Below, in pieces: positions 30,782 to 39,978 of a stretch of 64,000 nucleotides of DNA. Source of the stretch: Burkholderiaceae bacterium (lineage in GTDB: Bacteria; Pseudomonadota; Gammaproteobacteria; Burkholderiales; Burkholderiaceae); contig CANCBK010000001.1 in NCBI GenBank assembly GCA_947374315.1, positions 5,098-69,097 on the forward strand, read 5' to 3'. Under the pieces are notes generated by a model that worked only from the letters and a program-made list of their open reading frames with translations, was not told the origin of the DNA and searched no databases. How positions within the stretch are numbered: position 1 is the stretch's first letter; every line of letters starts with the position of its first letter. Both the position numbers and the translations under genes were made by a program.

Positions 30782-32275
30782 GTGCTTATGACCAAATTTT
30801 CACTAAAGCCTCTTTTACGGGCCTTATTGCTCACAACGGGAATAGGAATCAGTCTTTCCTGTAGCTACGCCATTGCCAGAACCAGCAGCATTGAAAGCGG
30901 TGAAGGGGTGTTTGAGGTGCTAGCCTCTGAAATCGCCCTGCAACGGGGTGAGGCTGGCTTAGCCTACAACACCTATTTGGAGCTCGCACGGAAGCTCGAT
31001 GATCCTCGTTTGGCACAAAGGGCCATGGAGATTGCGATTGCCGCTGGCGCGCCTGATTTAGCATTACAAGCAGCCCAAACTTGGGATAACCTGGCTGGAC
31101 CGAAACAGATCCAACCCAAGGAGGTGCTGATCACCCTCCTAATTTTGAATCAACGCTGGTCAGATGCGGTTAGCCCCGCTATTACGCTTTTGCATCAGCA
31201 AACCCCTGTGCAACGTGAAAATACCTTGTTGCAGATTCAGGCCTTGCTGTCTAAAGCCAGCGATGAGTCAGATGCCTTGCGGGCTTTTTATGAAATTGTT
31301 TCGAGCTTAAAACCCGAGCCAAAAGACCCTGGACTTCTCTACACCTATGCGATGTCTGCAGAAAAGGCTGGGCATATCGACGTAATGGAAAAGACCTTGC
31401 GTGAGATCTTGCGCAAAAATCCCAATGATGTGAATAGCCTGAACGCATTGGGTTACTCGCTTGCTGATCGCAATCAAAAATTGCCTGAAGCTTTCAAACT
31501 CATTAGCAAAGCACATCAACTGTCCCCTAAAGATGGTTTTATTTTGGATAGTCTTGGATGGGTCAACTTCCGCATGGGCAAAAATGCCTTAGCACTTGAA
31601 CAACTCCAGCAAGCGTTCGACATCAAACCCGAAGCAGATATTGCTGCGCACATGGGTGAAGTCTTGTGGACCATGAATCGTCCAGTTGAAGCAGAAGACG
31701 TATGGCGCAAAGGCCAGCAATTAGATGCCAATAACCCCACCCTCAAAGAAACTTTAAATCGATTAAAGCCGGATTGGTCGGTAGCTGATACCGCCCTCAA
31801 AGGCACATGGGATGGTCGTTTCGCAGTAAAGGTCACCGGCATAACCGAAAGCAATAATCAAGGTGGCTCTGGTGGATTCACCTTAACCCAAGATGCGCTA
31901 ACGGATGTATTGGAAATTCGCAATCCCGTTGGTGGCGCGATTGCCAAAATTACGATTAAGCCTGGAGAAGCCTCGCTAGAGCGCGACGGTCAAGTGACTA
32001 CTGCAATTGATGCAGATACGCTGATTCAGAATGCATTGGGACTACCACTGCCTGCGCGCGGTCTATCCGATTGGTTGCGTGGACAAACTCGCCCAGGTAG
32101 CAATGCAAGTGTTGAGCGCAATGCCAAAGGCCAAGTAAGCAAAATTACTCAAGATGGCTGGACCTTAAATTACCACTGGGGCAATTCTCAGCGTTTAGAA
32201 AAACTGATGTTGACTCGGAGCTCTAATCTCGGGTCCATTGATATCCGCCTGGTATTTGATACTCCGAATGAATGA
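30782..32275 (+). CDS. TPR protein fused to a LolB-like lipoprotein-insertion domain
   Basis: A 497-residue exported protein with two parts. Residues 1-30 are a signal peptide with one cysteine (Cys27, GISLSC), possibly lipidated though the lipobox is weak; AIA at 30-32 could instead be a type I site. Residues about 40-335 contain tetratricopeptide repeats (for example DVNSLNALGYSLADRNQKLP). Residues about 340-495 match LolB: GTWDGRFAVKV, then LEIRNPVGGAIAKI, LPARGLSDWLRG and a final IDIRLVFD. In related bacteria TPR and lolB genes are separate and precede ispE; here one frame covers both. It likely receives lipoproteins from LolA at the outer membrane. Confidence 0.82.
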   Translation: MLMTKFSLKPLLRALLLTTGIGISLSCSYAIARTSSIESGEGVFEVLASEIALQRGEAGLAYNTYLELARKLDDPRLAQRAMEIAIAAGAPDLALQAAQTWDNLAGPKQIQPKEVLITLLILNQRWSDAVSPAITLLHQQTPVQRENTLLQIQALLSKASDESDALRAFYEIVSSLKPEPKDPGLLYTYAMSAEKAGHIDVMEKTLREILRKNPNDVNSLNALGYSLADRNQKLPEAFKLISKAHQLSPKDGFILDSLGWVNFRMGKNALALEQLQQAFDIKPEADIAAHMGEVLWTMNRPVEAEDVWRKGQQLDANNPTLKETLNRLKPDWSVADTALKGTWDGRFAVKVTGITESNNQGGSGGFTLTQDALTDVLEIRNPVGGAIAKITIKPGEASLERDGQVTTAIDADTLIQNALGLPLPARGLSDWLRGQTRPGSNASVERNAKGQVSKITQDGWTLNYHWGNSQRLEKLMLTRSSNLGSIDIRLVFDTPNE

Positions 32276-33158
32276 AGTTGGAACGACGAGGGCCGCTTTA
32301 GAACTTCGCTGCCCTGCAAAGCTCAACCTCTTTCTTCATATCATTGGACATCGTGCGGATGGATACCACCTACTGCAATCTGTTTTTCAGCTCATTGACT
32401 GGTGCGATCTACTCACACTAAGGCGCATTCCTGAAAATGAGATTCGCCGCATCGACCCTATTCCGGGTGTGCCACCACAACAGGATTTGGTGGTCCGCGC
32501 CGCTCAGTTGTTAAAAGATTTCTGCCAGATTGATCAGGGCGTGGAGATTCGCCTAGAAAAGATCATTCCGATGGGAGCAGGGCTGGGTGGTGGATCCTCA
32601 GATGCGGCCTCCACCCTCATCGGCCTTAATCACCTATGGAATCTGCATCTTGATATCCACACTTTGAGCCAACTCGGACTAAAACTCGGCGCAGATGTGC
32701 CATTTTTCATCTTTGGGCAAAACGCTTTTGTTGAGGGTATTGGGGAGAAATTACAAGAAATCTCCCTGGAAACTCAAGACTTTGTGGTGATCTTCCCCAA
32801 TCAAGGCATCGCAACCGCGCAGATTTTTCAAGACCCTCAATTGACCCGAGATCACGCTCCGATTACAATAGATCGCTTTCTTGCATCGCCAAGGTCATAT
32901 CAGTCAAATGATTGTCAGGCAGTAGCGGTGCGGAATTGTCCTGAAGTGAAGCAAGCATTAGATTGGATTGACAAGACACTGCCAAACTCGGCGCCTTGTA
33001 TGTCTGGCTCTGGAAGTAGCGTATTTGCCGCCTTAGACCCTAAGACGGATATCGCAAAACTAGAAAATCTCCTGCAAAATCTTCCTAAAGGATGGATAGG
33101 TCGAATTGTTCGAGGGCTAAATAAAAATCCCGCTTACAATTTGATTTCTTCAGATTAA
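32268..33158 (+). CDS. ispE: 4-diphosphocytidyl-2-C-methyl-D-erythritol kinase
   Basis: A 296-residue GHMP kinase of the MEP isoprenoid pathway. It shows CPAKLNLFLHI (substrate-binding Lys), the ATP-binding glycine loop PMGAGLGGGSSDAAS and the C-terminal CMSGSGSSVFAAL. ATG 32268 overlaps the end of the TPR-LolB gene by eight bases; an upstream TTG at 32238 is rejected. tRNA-Gln follows five bases after its stop, the common lolB-ispE-tRNA-Gln-prs order of betaproteobacteria. Confidence 0.96.
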   Translation: MNEVGTTRAALELRCPAKLNLFLHIIGHRADGYHLLQSVFQLIDWCDLLTLRRIPENEIRRIDPIPGVPPQQDLVVRAAQLLKDFCQIDQGVEIRLEKIIPMGAGLGGGSSDAASTLIGLNHLWNLHLDIHTLSQLGLKLGADVPFFIFGQNAFVEGIGEKLQEISLETQDFVVIFPNQGIATAQIFQDPQLTRDHAPITIDRFLASPRSYQSNDCQAVAVRNCPEVKQALDWIDKTLPNSAPCMSGSGSSVFAALDPKTDIAKLENLLQNLPKGWIGRIVRGLNKNPAYNLISSD

Positions 33159-33163
33159 GCTGT

Positions 33164-33240
33164 AGGGGAATCGCCAAGCTGGTTAAGGCACTGGATTTTG
33201 ATTCCAGCATGCGAAGGTTCGAATCCTTCTTCCCCTGCCA
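33164..33240 (+). tRNA. tRNA-Gln (anticodon UUG)
   Basis: A 77-base cloverleaf: acceptor AGGGGAA pairs with TTCCCCT, discriminator G, encoded CCA; anticodon stem CTGGA/TCCAG around a seven-base loop with TTG at positions 34-36; T arm GAAGG-TTCGAAT-CCTTC. It reads CAA codons (and CAG by wobble). It sits between ispE and prs. Confidence 0.97.
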
Positions 33241-33300
33241 ATTACTGTAGATACGACCTCAAGACATCCATTCGACCCCACCAAAACTCCAAAATCACTT

Positions 33301-34269
33301 ATGTCCGCTCCAATGAACGCTGATTTACTGACTCTTTTCACAGGCAATGCAAATCCGGTTTTGGCCCATGCGGTTGCCAAAGAGCTAAGCCTCCCGATGG
33401 GAAAAGCATTTGTTGGTCGGTTCTCTGATGGTGAAATTCAGGTAGAAATTCAAGAGAATGTCCGCGGCAAAAATGTCGTAGTCATTCAGTCCACATGTGC
33501 TCCAACGAATGACAGCTTGATGGAACTCATGATTATGATTGACGCCCTCAAGCGAGCATCAGCAAGCCGCATAACCGCAGTGATCCCTTACTTCGGTTAC
33601 GCTAGACAAGACCGTCGCCCCCGTTCGGCACGGGTTGCCATCTCCGCCAGGATCGTTGCTAACATGCTCCAATCCGTTGCAGGCGTTGAGCGTGTTTTAA
33701 CCATGGATCTCCATGCCGACCAAATTCAGGGCTTTTTTGATATCCCCGTAGATAACATCTACTCATCACCGGTACTGCTTGCTGATCTCCAAGCTCAGAA
33801 GACCCAAAAAGACCTCCTCATTGTTTCACCAGACATTGGCGGCGTTGTTCGCGCCCGCGCAATGGCTAAGCAATTGGGTACAGATTTGGCGATTATTGAT
33901 AAACGTCGCCCTAAAGCAAATGTCTCCGAAGTAATGCACCTTATCGGCGAAGTAGAAGGCCGTCACTGCGTCATCATGGATGACATCATTGATACCGGTG
34001 GAACGCTCTGTAAGGCTGCTGAAGCTCTTAAAGAGCGCGGCGCTAAGGGCGTTACCGCTTACTGTACTCACGCCGTCCTCTCTGGCGGTGCTGTAGCCCG
34101 AATTGCCGCCTCCGAGTTAGATGAATTGGTTGTTACCGACACCATCCCACTCACTGCAGAGGCATTAAAGGTCGCAAAAATCCGTCAATTAAGTGTTGCT
34201 CCTATCCTCGCTGAAACCCTTTCCCGCATTAGCAAGGGTGATTCAGTGATGTCGATGTTTGCCGAATAA
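33301..34269 (+). CDS. prs: Ribose-phosphate pyrophosphokinase
   Basis: A 322-residue PRPP synthetase. The ATP-binding segment [17 protein letters not shown] and the PRPP-binding loop [17 protein letters not shown] are intact, and the N-terminal [13 protein letters not shown] is typical. It supplies PRPP for nucleotides, histidine, tryptophan and NAD. ATG 33301 is used; Met5 (MNADLLTLF) would also fit. It is followed by rplY after a space with an inverted repeat and a promoter-like -10. Confidence 0.97.
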   Translation: MSAPMNADLLTLFTGNANPVLAHAVAKELSLPMGKAFVGRFSDGEIQVEIQENVRGKNVVVIQSTCAPTNDSLMELMIMIDALKRASASRITAVIPYFGYARQDRRPRSARVAISARIVANMLQSVAGVERVLTMDLHADQIQGFFDIPVDNIYSSPVLLADLQAQKTQKDLLIVSPDIGGVVRARAMAKQLGTDLAIIDKRRPKANVSEVMHLIGEVEGRHCVIMDDIIDTGGTLCKAAEALKERGAKGVTAYCTHAVLSGGAVARIAASELDELVVTDTIPLTAEALKVAKIRQLSVAPILAETLSRISKGDSVMSMFAE

Positions 34270-34299
34270 GCTAAAAATAGCGTTTCTAGCACTGTTTTT

Positions 34300-34333
34300 A
34301 GCAGTTTTGAGGCTTTTCTAGGCAAAAACTGCT
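34300..34333 (+). repeat. Inverted repeat between prs and rplY
   Basis: AGCAGTTTT and AAAACTGCT form a 9-bp perfect inverted repeat around a 16-base loop that is rich in T. It starts 30 bases after the prs stop. It lacks a GC-rich stem and terminal T-run, so it is a poor terminator; it may be an RNA structure or operator near the rplY promoter. Confidence 0.5.
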
Positions 34334-34349
34334 ATTCCCACGATATAAT
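34319..34349 (+). promoter_or_regulatory. Candidate sigma-70 promoter for rplY
   Basis: A perfect -10 hexamer TATAAT lies at 34344-34349. Upstream the best -35 is weak (TAGGCA at 34319-34324, 19-base spacer). A start about 7 bases after the -10 would give a leader of roughly 50 bases before the rplY ATG at 34406. Confidence 0.45.
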
Positions 34350-34405
34350 CAAAGGCTTTTCTGTTTGGTCGCGAACGGAAATTAACCTTAATTTAGGAAT
34401 TGAAT

Positions 34406-35041
34406 ATGAAAGTAGTAGCCTTTGAAAGAAGCGTACAGGGAACGGGTGCGAGCCGCCGTCTGCGCAACTCCGGTAAAACTCCGGGAATTATCTATGGCGG
34501 TAAAGACGCCGTATCAGTCATTGAGTTGGATCACAACGCACTGTTCCATGCTCTCCGTAAGGAAGCATTCCACTCGTCCATCCTTGATCTTGAAATCGAC
34601 GGAAAAGCACAAAAAGTGCTGTTGCGCGACTATCAAATGCACCCATTCAAGCCTTTGGTTCTGCACATCGACTTCCAGCGCGTTTCTGCGACTGAGAAAG
34701 TTCACATGCGCGTTCCATTGCATTTCGTGAACGCTGACTCTTCAGCGGCCGTGAAATTACAAGGCGCAGTATTAAGCCATATCTCCACTGAGTTGGAAGT
34801 GTCTTGCTTGCCAGCAGACTTGCCAGAGTTCATTGAAGTGGACTTGGGCAATATCGAAGTTGGCCATGGTATTCATGCCAAAGACATCACATTGCCAAAA
34901 GGCGTTTCCTTGGTATTGCATGTTGAGCAAGAAAACCCAGTATTAGCTAATGCACGTATCCCAACAGTGAAATCTGCCGATACTGAAGCTGCTCCAGCTG
35001 CAGGAGCTCCGGCTGCTGAAGCTGCAAAAGATAAAGCTTAA
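34406..35041 (+). CDS. rplY: 50S ribosomal protein L25, CTC family
   Basis: A 211-residue L25/general stress protein of the long form: the N-terminal 5S rRNA-binding L25 domain (about 1-95) plus the C-terminal TL5 beta domain (about 96-190), ending in an Ala-rich tail. ATG 34406 follows an AGGA ribosome site; an in-frame TTG six bases earlier is rejected. A strong terminator follows. prs-rplY-pth order is standard for the group. Confidence 0.95.
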   Translation: MKVVAFERSVQGTGASRRLRNSGKTPGIIYGGKDAVSVIELDHNALFHALRKEAFHSSILDLEIDGKAQKVLLRDYQMHPFKPLVLHIDFQRVSATEKVHMRVPLHFVNADSSAAVKLQGAVLSHISTELEVSCLPADLPEFIEVDLGNIEVGHGIHAKDITLPKGVSLVLHVEQENPVLANARIPTVKSADTEAAPAAGAPAAEAAKDKA

Positions 35042-35071
35042 TTATTTAAGCGCTATCTTTGCGACAGAGGA

Positions 35072-35100
35072 AGCCCGCTACCAAGCGGGTTTTCTTTTTT
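35072..35100 (+). terminator. Rho-independent terminator after rplY
   Basis: CCCGCT-ACCA-AGCGGG forms a compact hairpin directly followed by TTTTCTTTTTT. It lies about 30 bases after the rplY stop and before pth, so pth may need read-through or its own promoter. Confidence 0.88.
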
Positions 35101-35131
35101 GTAGAAATGCTTTTATCCTTAAGCACACATC

Positions 35132-35728
35132 ATGATTAAATTAATTGTTGGCCTTGGTAATCCAGGCGAAGAACATGTAGAAGATCGGCACAATGCAGGC
35201 TTCTGGTTTGTGGACGCCTTGGCCAAACAATTCAATACCCGCTTTGAAACTGAGAAACGTTTTCATGGAAAAGTAGCCAAGGCTAAGTGGGATGGAGAAG
35301 ATCTCTTCTTATTAAAGCCAAGCACTTATATGAATTTGAGTGGTCAGGCCGTAGGAGCGCTTTGCCGCTTTCACAAAATTGCGCCTCAAGATGTGCTCGT
35401 AGTGCAAGATGAGCTCGACCTCAAACCCGGCACAGCACGCATTAAGCTTGGTGGTGGCACCGGCGGACACAATGGCTTAAAAGACATCCAAGCCCACCTT
35501 GGAACCCCAGACTACTGGCGCTTGCGCCTAGGCATTGGCCACCCTCGTGATCTCGCTGGTGAAGGCGCACGCCCCATGGATGTCGCTGACTATGTGTTGA
35601 GAAGGCCGTTACAGGTGGAGCAAAAACAAATCGGTGCCAGTATTGAAAATGGATTGCAGGTCTTGCCTGTGTTTCTGAGGGGCGATGCCCAAGCAGCCAT
35701 GCTGGAATTGCATTCCAAAACAAATTAA
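35132..35728 (+). CDS. pth: Peptidyl-tRNA hydrolase
   Basis: A 198-residue Pth that recycles peptidyl-tRNA. Conserved elements: LIVGLGNPGEEHVEDRHNAG (with Asn and the catalytic His), KPSTYMNLSGQAV, VVQDELDLKPG (catalytic Asp region) and GGHNGLKDI. Length is normal. It ends 27 bases from the convergent ferredoxin gene, with no clear terminator between them. Confidence 0.97.
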   Translation: MIKLIVGLGNPGEEHVEDRHNAGFWFVDALAKQFNTRFETEKRFHGKVAKAKWDGEDLFLLKPSTYMNLSGQAVGALCRFHKIAPQDVLVVQDELDLKPGTARIKLGGGTGGHNGLKDIQAHLGTPDYWRLRLGIGHPRDLAGEGARPMDVADYVLRRPLQVEQKQIGASIENGLQVLPVFLRGDAQAAMLELHSKTN

Positions 35729-35755
35729 GCGGTACTAGTGCACCTACCGCAATAC

Positions 35756-36552
<797 letters not shown>

Positions 36553-36573
36553 TTATCAGCTACAGGCAAGAGT

Positions 36574-37176
36574 TTAGTCCCTTATAGAGCGAAATAGACA
36601 AGCTTTTACCTGACCAGCCTCTAGGTATTTTCCACAATGCCAGTTGGGCACTAGGGCCTCAATTTGCTCACGCGAGCGACTGGCAGGAAACTCCACATAA
36701 ATTCCTCCGCCTGTGCTGTCATCGCAAATTCGGGCTGCCTCTACCAATGCTTGATTTAATAAACCCTCCTCCTGAAAGGGTGGATCTATAAAAATCAAGT
36801 TGCTAGAGTGATCAGCCTGCTGTTTCAAAAACGCTAAGCTATCTCTGTGAAAAATCTGCACAGCCCCAGGGACCGGAGAAGACTGCAACAAAGCAAAATT
36901 AGCCATTAGGTTGGCATGAGCCTTCTTCTCTTTTTCCAATAGAGTCACAGAATTGGCATGACGTGATGCCGCCTCAAAACCCAAAGCGCCTGTACCAGCG
37001 AATAAGTCCAAACAGTTCAAGCCCGTCAAATCCTGCCCCAACCAATTAAATACAGTTTCGCGAATACGGTCAGTGCTTGGGCGCAAGCCTGGCAGGTCCA
37101 GAACATTTAATAAGCGACTTCGCCAAATGCCCCCAATAATGCGGATTTTCTTAGGGGGCTCTGAATGCCTCCCCAA
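36574..37176 (-). CDS. rsmD: 16S rRNA (guanine966-N2)-methyltransferase
   Basis: A 200-residue SAM-dependent methyltransferase. RIIGGIWRSRLL and RPSTDRIRETVFNWLG form the N-terminal signature; motif I is CLDLFAGTGALGFEA and the catalytic motif is FIDPPF. The start is a TTG at 37176, the only initiation codon that gives a normal N-terminus, with no clear ribosome site, so the first residues are uncertain. It lies 19 bases after the second M16 gene. Confidence 0.92.
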   Translation of the reverse strand: MGRHSEPPKKIRIIGGIWRSRLLNVLDLPGLRPSTDRIRETVFNWLGQDLTGLNCLDLFAGTGALGFEAASRHANSVTLLEKEKKAHANLMANFALLQSSPVPGAVQIFHRDSLAFLKQQADHSSNLIFIDPPFQEEGLLNQALVEAARICDDSTGGGIYVEFPASRSREQIEALVPNWHCGKYLEAGQVKACLFRSIRD

Positions 37177-37195
37177 CTGAGCTGACTTGGCTGGC

Positions 37196-38542
37196 TTATT
37201 TATTTTTAGCTCCCAAGACCACGATCTTCATGCGATCCATGGCTAGGTATTTTTGGAATGCCGCCTTTACTTGCCCCAAGGTCACTGCATCAACTTGCTT
37301 AGTCCACACTTCCATCGTATCGAGCGGTAAATTATTCCAAGCAATGGATGAGACATTGTCGAGTAACTTGCGGTTGTTATCAATTCTCAAGGGGTAGCCG
37401 TTGATGAGATTGGCCTTAGCCGCATCGAGTTCGGCTTGCGTAGGTCCATTGGCGATAAATTGTTCAATCGTCGAGCTCATCACCTCAAGCGCCAAAGTGG
37501 CCTGATCATTCTTAGTTTGTAGGCCCGCTTGAAATATCCCCGCATCCTTACCGGGAGCAAAGTAACTGAATACGCTATATGCAAGCCCGCGCTTTTCACG
37601 AACCTCTGACATTAGGCGAGCTACAAAGCCACCACCACCCAACACATAATTTCCCACCATCAAGGGAAAGTAATCAGGGTTGCTACGGGTCACAGCAGTC
37701 ATCCCCATGGCGATATGTGCTTGTTGAGAATCAAAGGGAATGTTGACTTCACGTTGACTGAGAGTCTCAATAGGTGAGCGCTCAAACTCAGGGAGTTTGG
37801 CAATGGCAGGGCCAGCCTGAGAAATCTGTTGCAATAAGGCCTGAACAATCTCACTAGCTTCAGGTTTACTAACATCACCCACGATGCTAATAATCATCCT
37901 GTCGCCACGATAAAACTGTTTATGGAACTGCTGCAAATCCAGTGCGCTGATATTGGCAATACTTTGTACCGTTGGTGAATTGCCCAGTGGGTAATCCCCA
38001 TAAACCAACTTTCTAAAGCGACGATCTAATACCGCTTCAGGCTTAGTCTCCGACTCCAATAAGGCCGTAGTCATTCTTTGTTTCTCACGCACCAAAATCT
38101 TAGAGTCATAAGTCGGGGCACTTAACATTGCTGAAGCCAACCGAACTACGCGATCGCGCAAATCCTTTCTACTTAAAGTCCGAATACGCATGACGGCACG
38201 TTCACCACTGACAGAAACACCGACATTCGCACCGAGGTCTGCAATCTCATCGGCAATTTGCGCCTCTGTAAGCGAGCTCTGACCTGACTTCGCGCCATAA
38301 CTCATCAACTCCCCAGCCACGGTTGCCAACCCACTCTTAGCAGCTGGATCATATCGATCACCAGCATCAATGCTGATCTCAATATCGACCATGGGTAAAG
38401 CTTTGGTTTGCACGAAATAGGCTTGAGCACCTTTGACAGAATCTAATTTCTCAATGGGCAAGATAGCTTGGGCAGATGACAGCACTCCCAGTAACAATAT
38501 AGAAGCTAAGAAACATTGCTGAATCGATTTTCTCATTAGCAT
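37196..38542 (-). CDS. M16-family peptidase-like protein, non-catalytic partner
   Basis: A 448-residue exported protein with a signal peptide ending at SAQA (about residue 26). It has the M16 fold, but where the zinc motif HxxEH should be it reads VAGELMSYG, so it cannot bind catalytic zinc in the usual way. The C-terminal half keeps the Arg/Tyr pair (SEVREKRGLAYSVFSYF) that M16 partners contribute to the active site. Its ATG shares a base with the stop of the catalytic gene (TAATG) and has a GGAGG ribosome site, consistent with a heterodimer made in equal amounts. Confidence 0.92.
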   Translation of the reverse strand: MLMRKSIQQCFLASILLLGVLSSAQAILPIEKLDSVKGAQAYFVQTKALPMVDIEISIDAGDRYDPAAKSGLATVAGELMSYGAKSGQSSLTEAQIADEIADLGANVGVSVSGERAVMRIRTLSRKDLRDRVVRLASAMLSAPTYDSKILVREKQRMTTALLESETKPEAVLDRRFRKLVYGDYPLGNSPTVQSIANISALDLQQFHKQFYRGDRMIISIVGDVSKPEASEIVQALLQQISQAGPAIAKLPEFERSPIETLSQREVNIPFDSQQAHIAMGMTAVTRSNPDYFPLMVGNYVLGGGGFVARLMSEVREKRGLAYSVFSYFAPGKDAGIFQAGLQTKNDQATLALEVMSSTIEQFIANGPTQAELDAAKANLINGYPLRIDNNRKLLDNVSSIAWNNLPLDTMEVWTKQVDAVTLGQVKAAFQKYLAMDRMKIVVLGAKNK

Positions 38543-39930
38543 TATTTACCTCCTTGCTTGTTCTCGCCAGACTGACGTGCCTGCGGATCTAAGACTGCGA
38601 TCGTCAATCCCTCATCCACTAAATATTTTTTGGCAACTGCCTGTACTTGAGCAGGTGTAATGGTTTGCATTTTCTCCAACATGAGATCAATTTCTCGCCA
38701 AGAAAATCCCGCCATCTCCGTGCTACCAATTTCCATAGCCTGACCAAAGATGGAGTCACGCTTATAAATTTGCTCAGACAAGATGCGCACCTGAATACGC
38801 TTTAACTCAGACTCCAAAATTCCCTTATCGGCAATTTCTTTTAATACTTTACGAATACTGCTTTCGGCCTGCGACACCGTTCTGCCTTTGGCCATACTGC
38901 TGCTGATCAAAAATAGTTCTGGGCCCCTGGAGACCATGTCGTAACCCACACCCACATCATTAACCACGCGCTCTTGCTTAACGAGTACCCGATTTAAACG
39001 GGCATTGTCATAGCCATCTAAGACAGCAGCCAACAGCTCTAGCGCATAGGGCTCATCATCATCTAACTTGCCTGGCTGCAGCTTGGGCACTTTCCAAGCC
39101 ATCGATAACTGTGCGCTATCGGCAGGCGCCTTCACTTGTACGCGCTTCACCCCTTTTTGTGGCGGCTCTACTTGAGGCTTACGTACCGGCAACTCTCCAA
39201 CAGATGCAGCGCCATAATATTTTTCAACCGCCCTCAAAATAATCTGGGGCTCCACATCACCAGCAATCACTACGGTTGCATTGTTAGGCTTGTACCAACT
39301 GCGGTACCAGTCACGCGCATCGGCAGCCTTCATATTCTCAAGATCGTTCATCCAACCCACTACTGGGTGACGATAAGGCGAGCTCATATAGGCAGTTGCC
39401 ATTAAGGATTCATTCAGTAAGCTGCTGGGATTATCTTCGGTGCGCAGACGACGCTCTTCCATCACTACCTGAATTTCTTTTAAGAATTCCGCATCATCAA
39501 AATTGAGGTTTGACATACGATCCGCCTCAAGTTTGATCACCTCGTCGATCTTTGACTTTTCTACCTGCTGAAAATACGCGGTGTAATCACGAGAGGTAAA
39601 GGCATTCTCACGCCCACCTACCGCGGCAACCAAGCGAGAAAATTCACCCGCCTTCACTTTATCGGTACCCTTAAACATCATGTGTTCAAGCACATGAGCC
39701 GTCCCAGTGCGGCCATTAACCTCATCCATTGACCCAGCGCGATACCAAACCATATGGGCAACCGTCGGGGCGCGATGATCTTCACGCACAATCAGCTTGA
39801 GCCCGTTGGAAAGCTGAAACTCATGAGTACTCGATAGCCCACTCTCTGGTGCCGCCCAAGCACACTGACTGCACATCATTAAATAGAAAGAAAAGCGAAG
39901 TAAAGTGGAGCGCATCTGTAAGATCACCAT
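38542..39930 (-). CDS. M16-family zinc metallopeptidase, catalytic subunit
   Basis: A 462-residue periplasmic peptidase with an N-terminal signal sequence (LLRFSFYLMMCSQCAWA). The inverted zinc motif HVLEHMMFKG is intact, and the third ligand Glu lies in VVMEERR about 75 residues later. Its substrate is unknown; relatives include PqqL-like and processing peptidases. Met6 (MRSTLL) is an alternative start. It is the first gene of a five-gene minus-strand run to the ferredoxin and is divergent from ftsY. Confidence 0.93.
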   Translation of the reverse strand: MVILQMRSTLLRFSFYLMMCSQCAWAAPESGLSSTHEFQLSNGLKLIVREDHRAPTVAHMVWYRAGSMDEVNGRTGTAHVLEHMMFKGTDKVKAGEFSRLVAAVGGRENAFTSRDYTAYFQQVEKSKIDEVIKLEADRMSNLNFDDAEFLKEIQVVMEERRLRTEDNPSSLLNESLMATAYMSSPYRHPVVGWMNDLENMKAADARDWYRSWYKPNNATVVIAGDVEPQIILRAVEKYYGAASVGELPVRKPQVEPPQKGVKRVQVKAPADSAQLSMAWKVPKLQPGKLDDDEPYALELLAAVLDGYDNARLNRVLVKQERVVNDVGVGYDMVSRGPELFLISSSMAKGRTVSQAESSIRKVLKEIADKGILESELKRIQVRILSEQIYKRDSIFGQAMEIGSTEMAGFSWREIDLMLEKMQTITPAQVQAVAKKYLVDEGLTIAVLDPQARQSGENKQGGK

Positions 39931-39978
39931 ATCCCAAGAATTAAATTGATAAGATGCAAGGATTAAATTGTATCGATT

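Noticed and set aside
39946..39974. TTGATA-17-TGTATC as an ftsY promoter
   Set aside because: The -10 is poor and lies five bases before the ATG, so transcription would begin at or inside the start codon.
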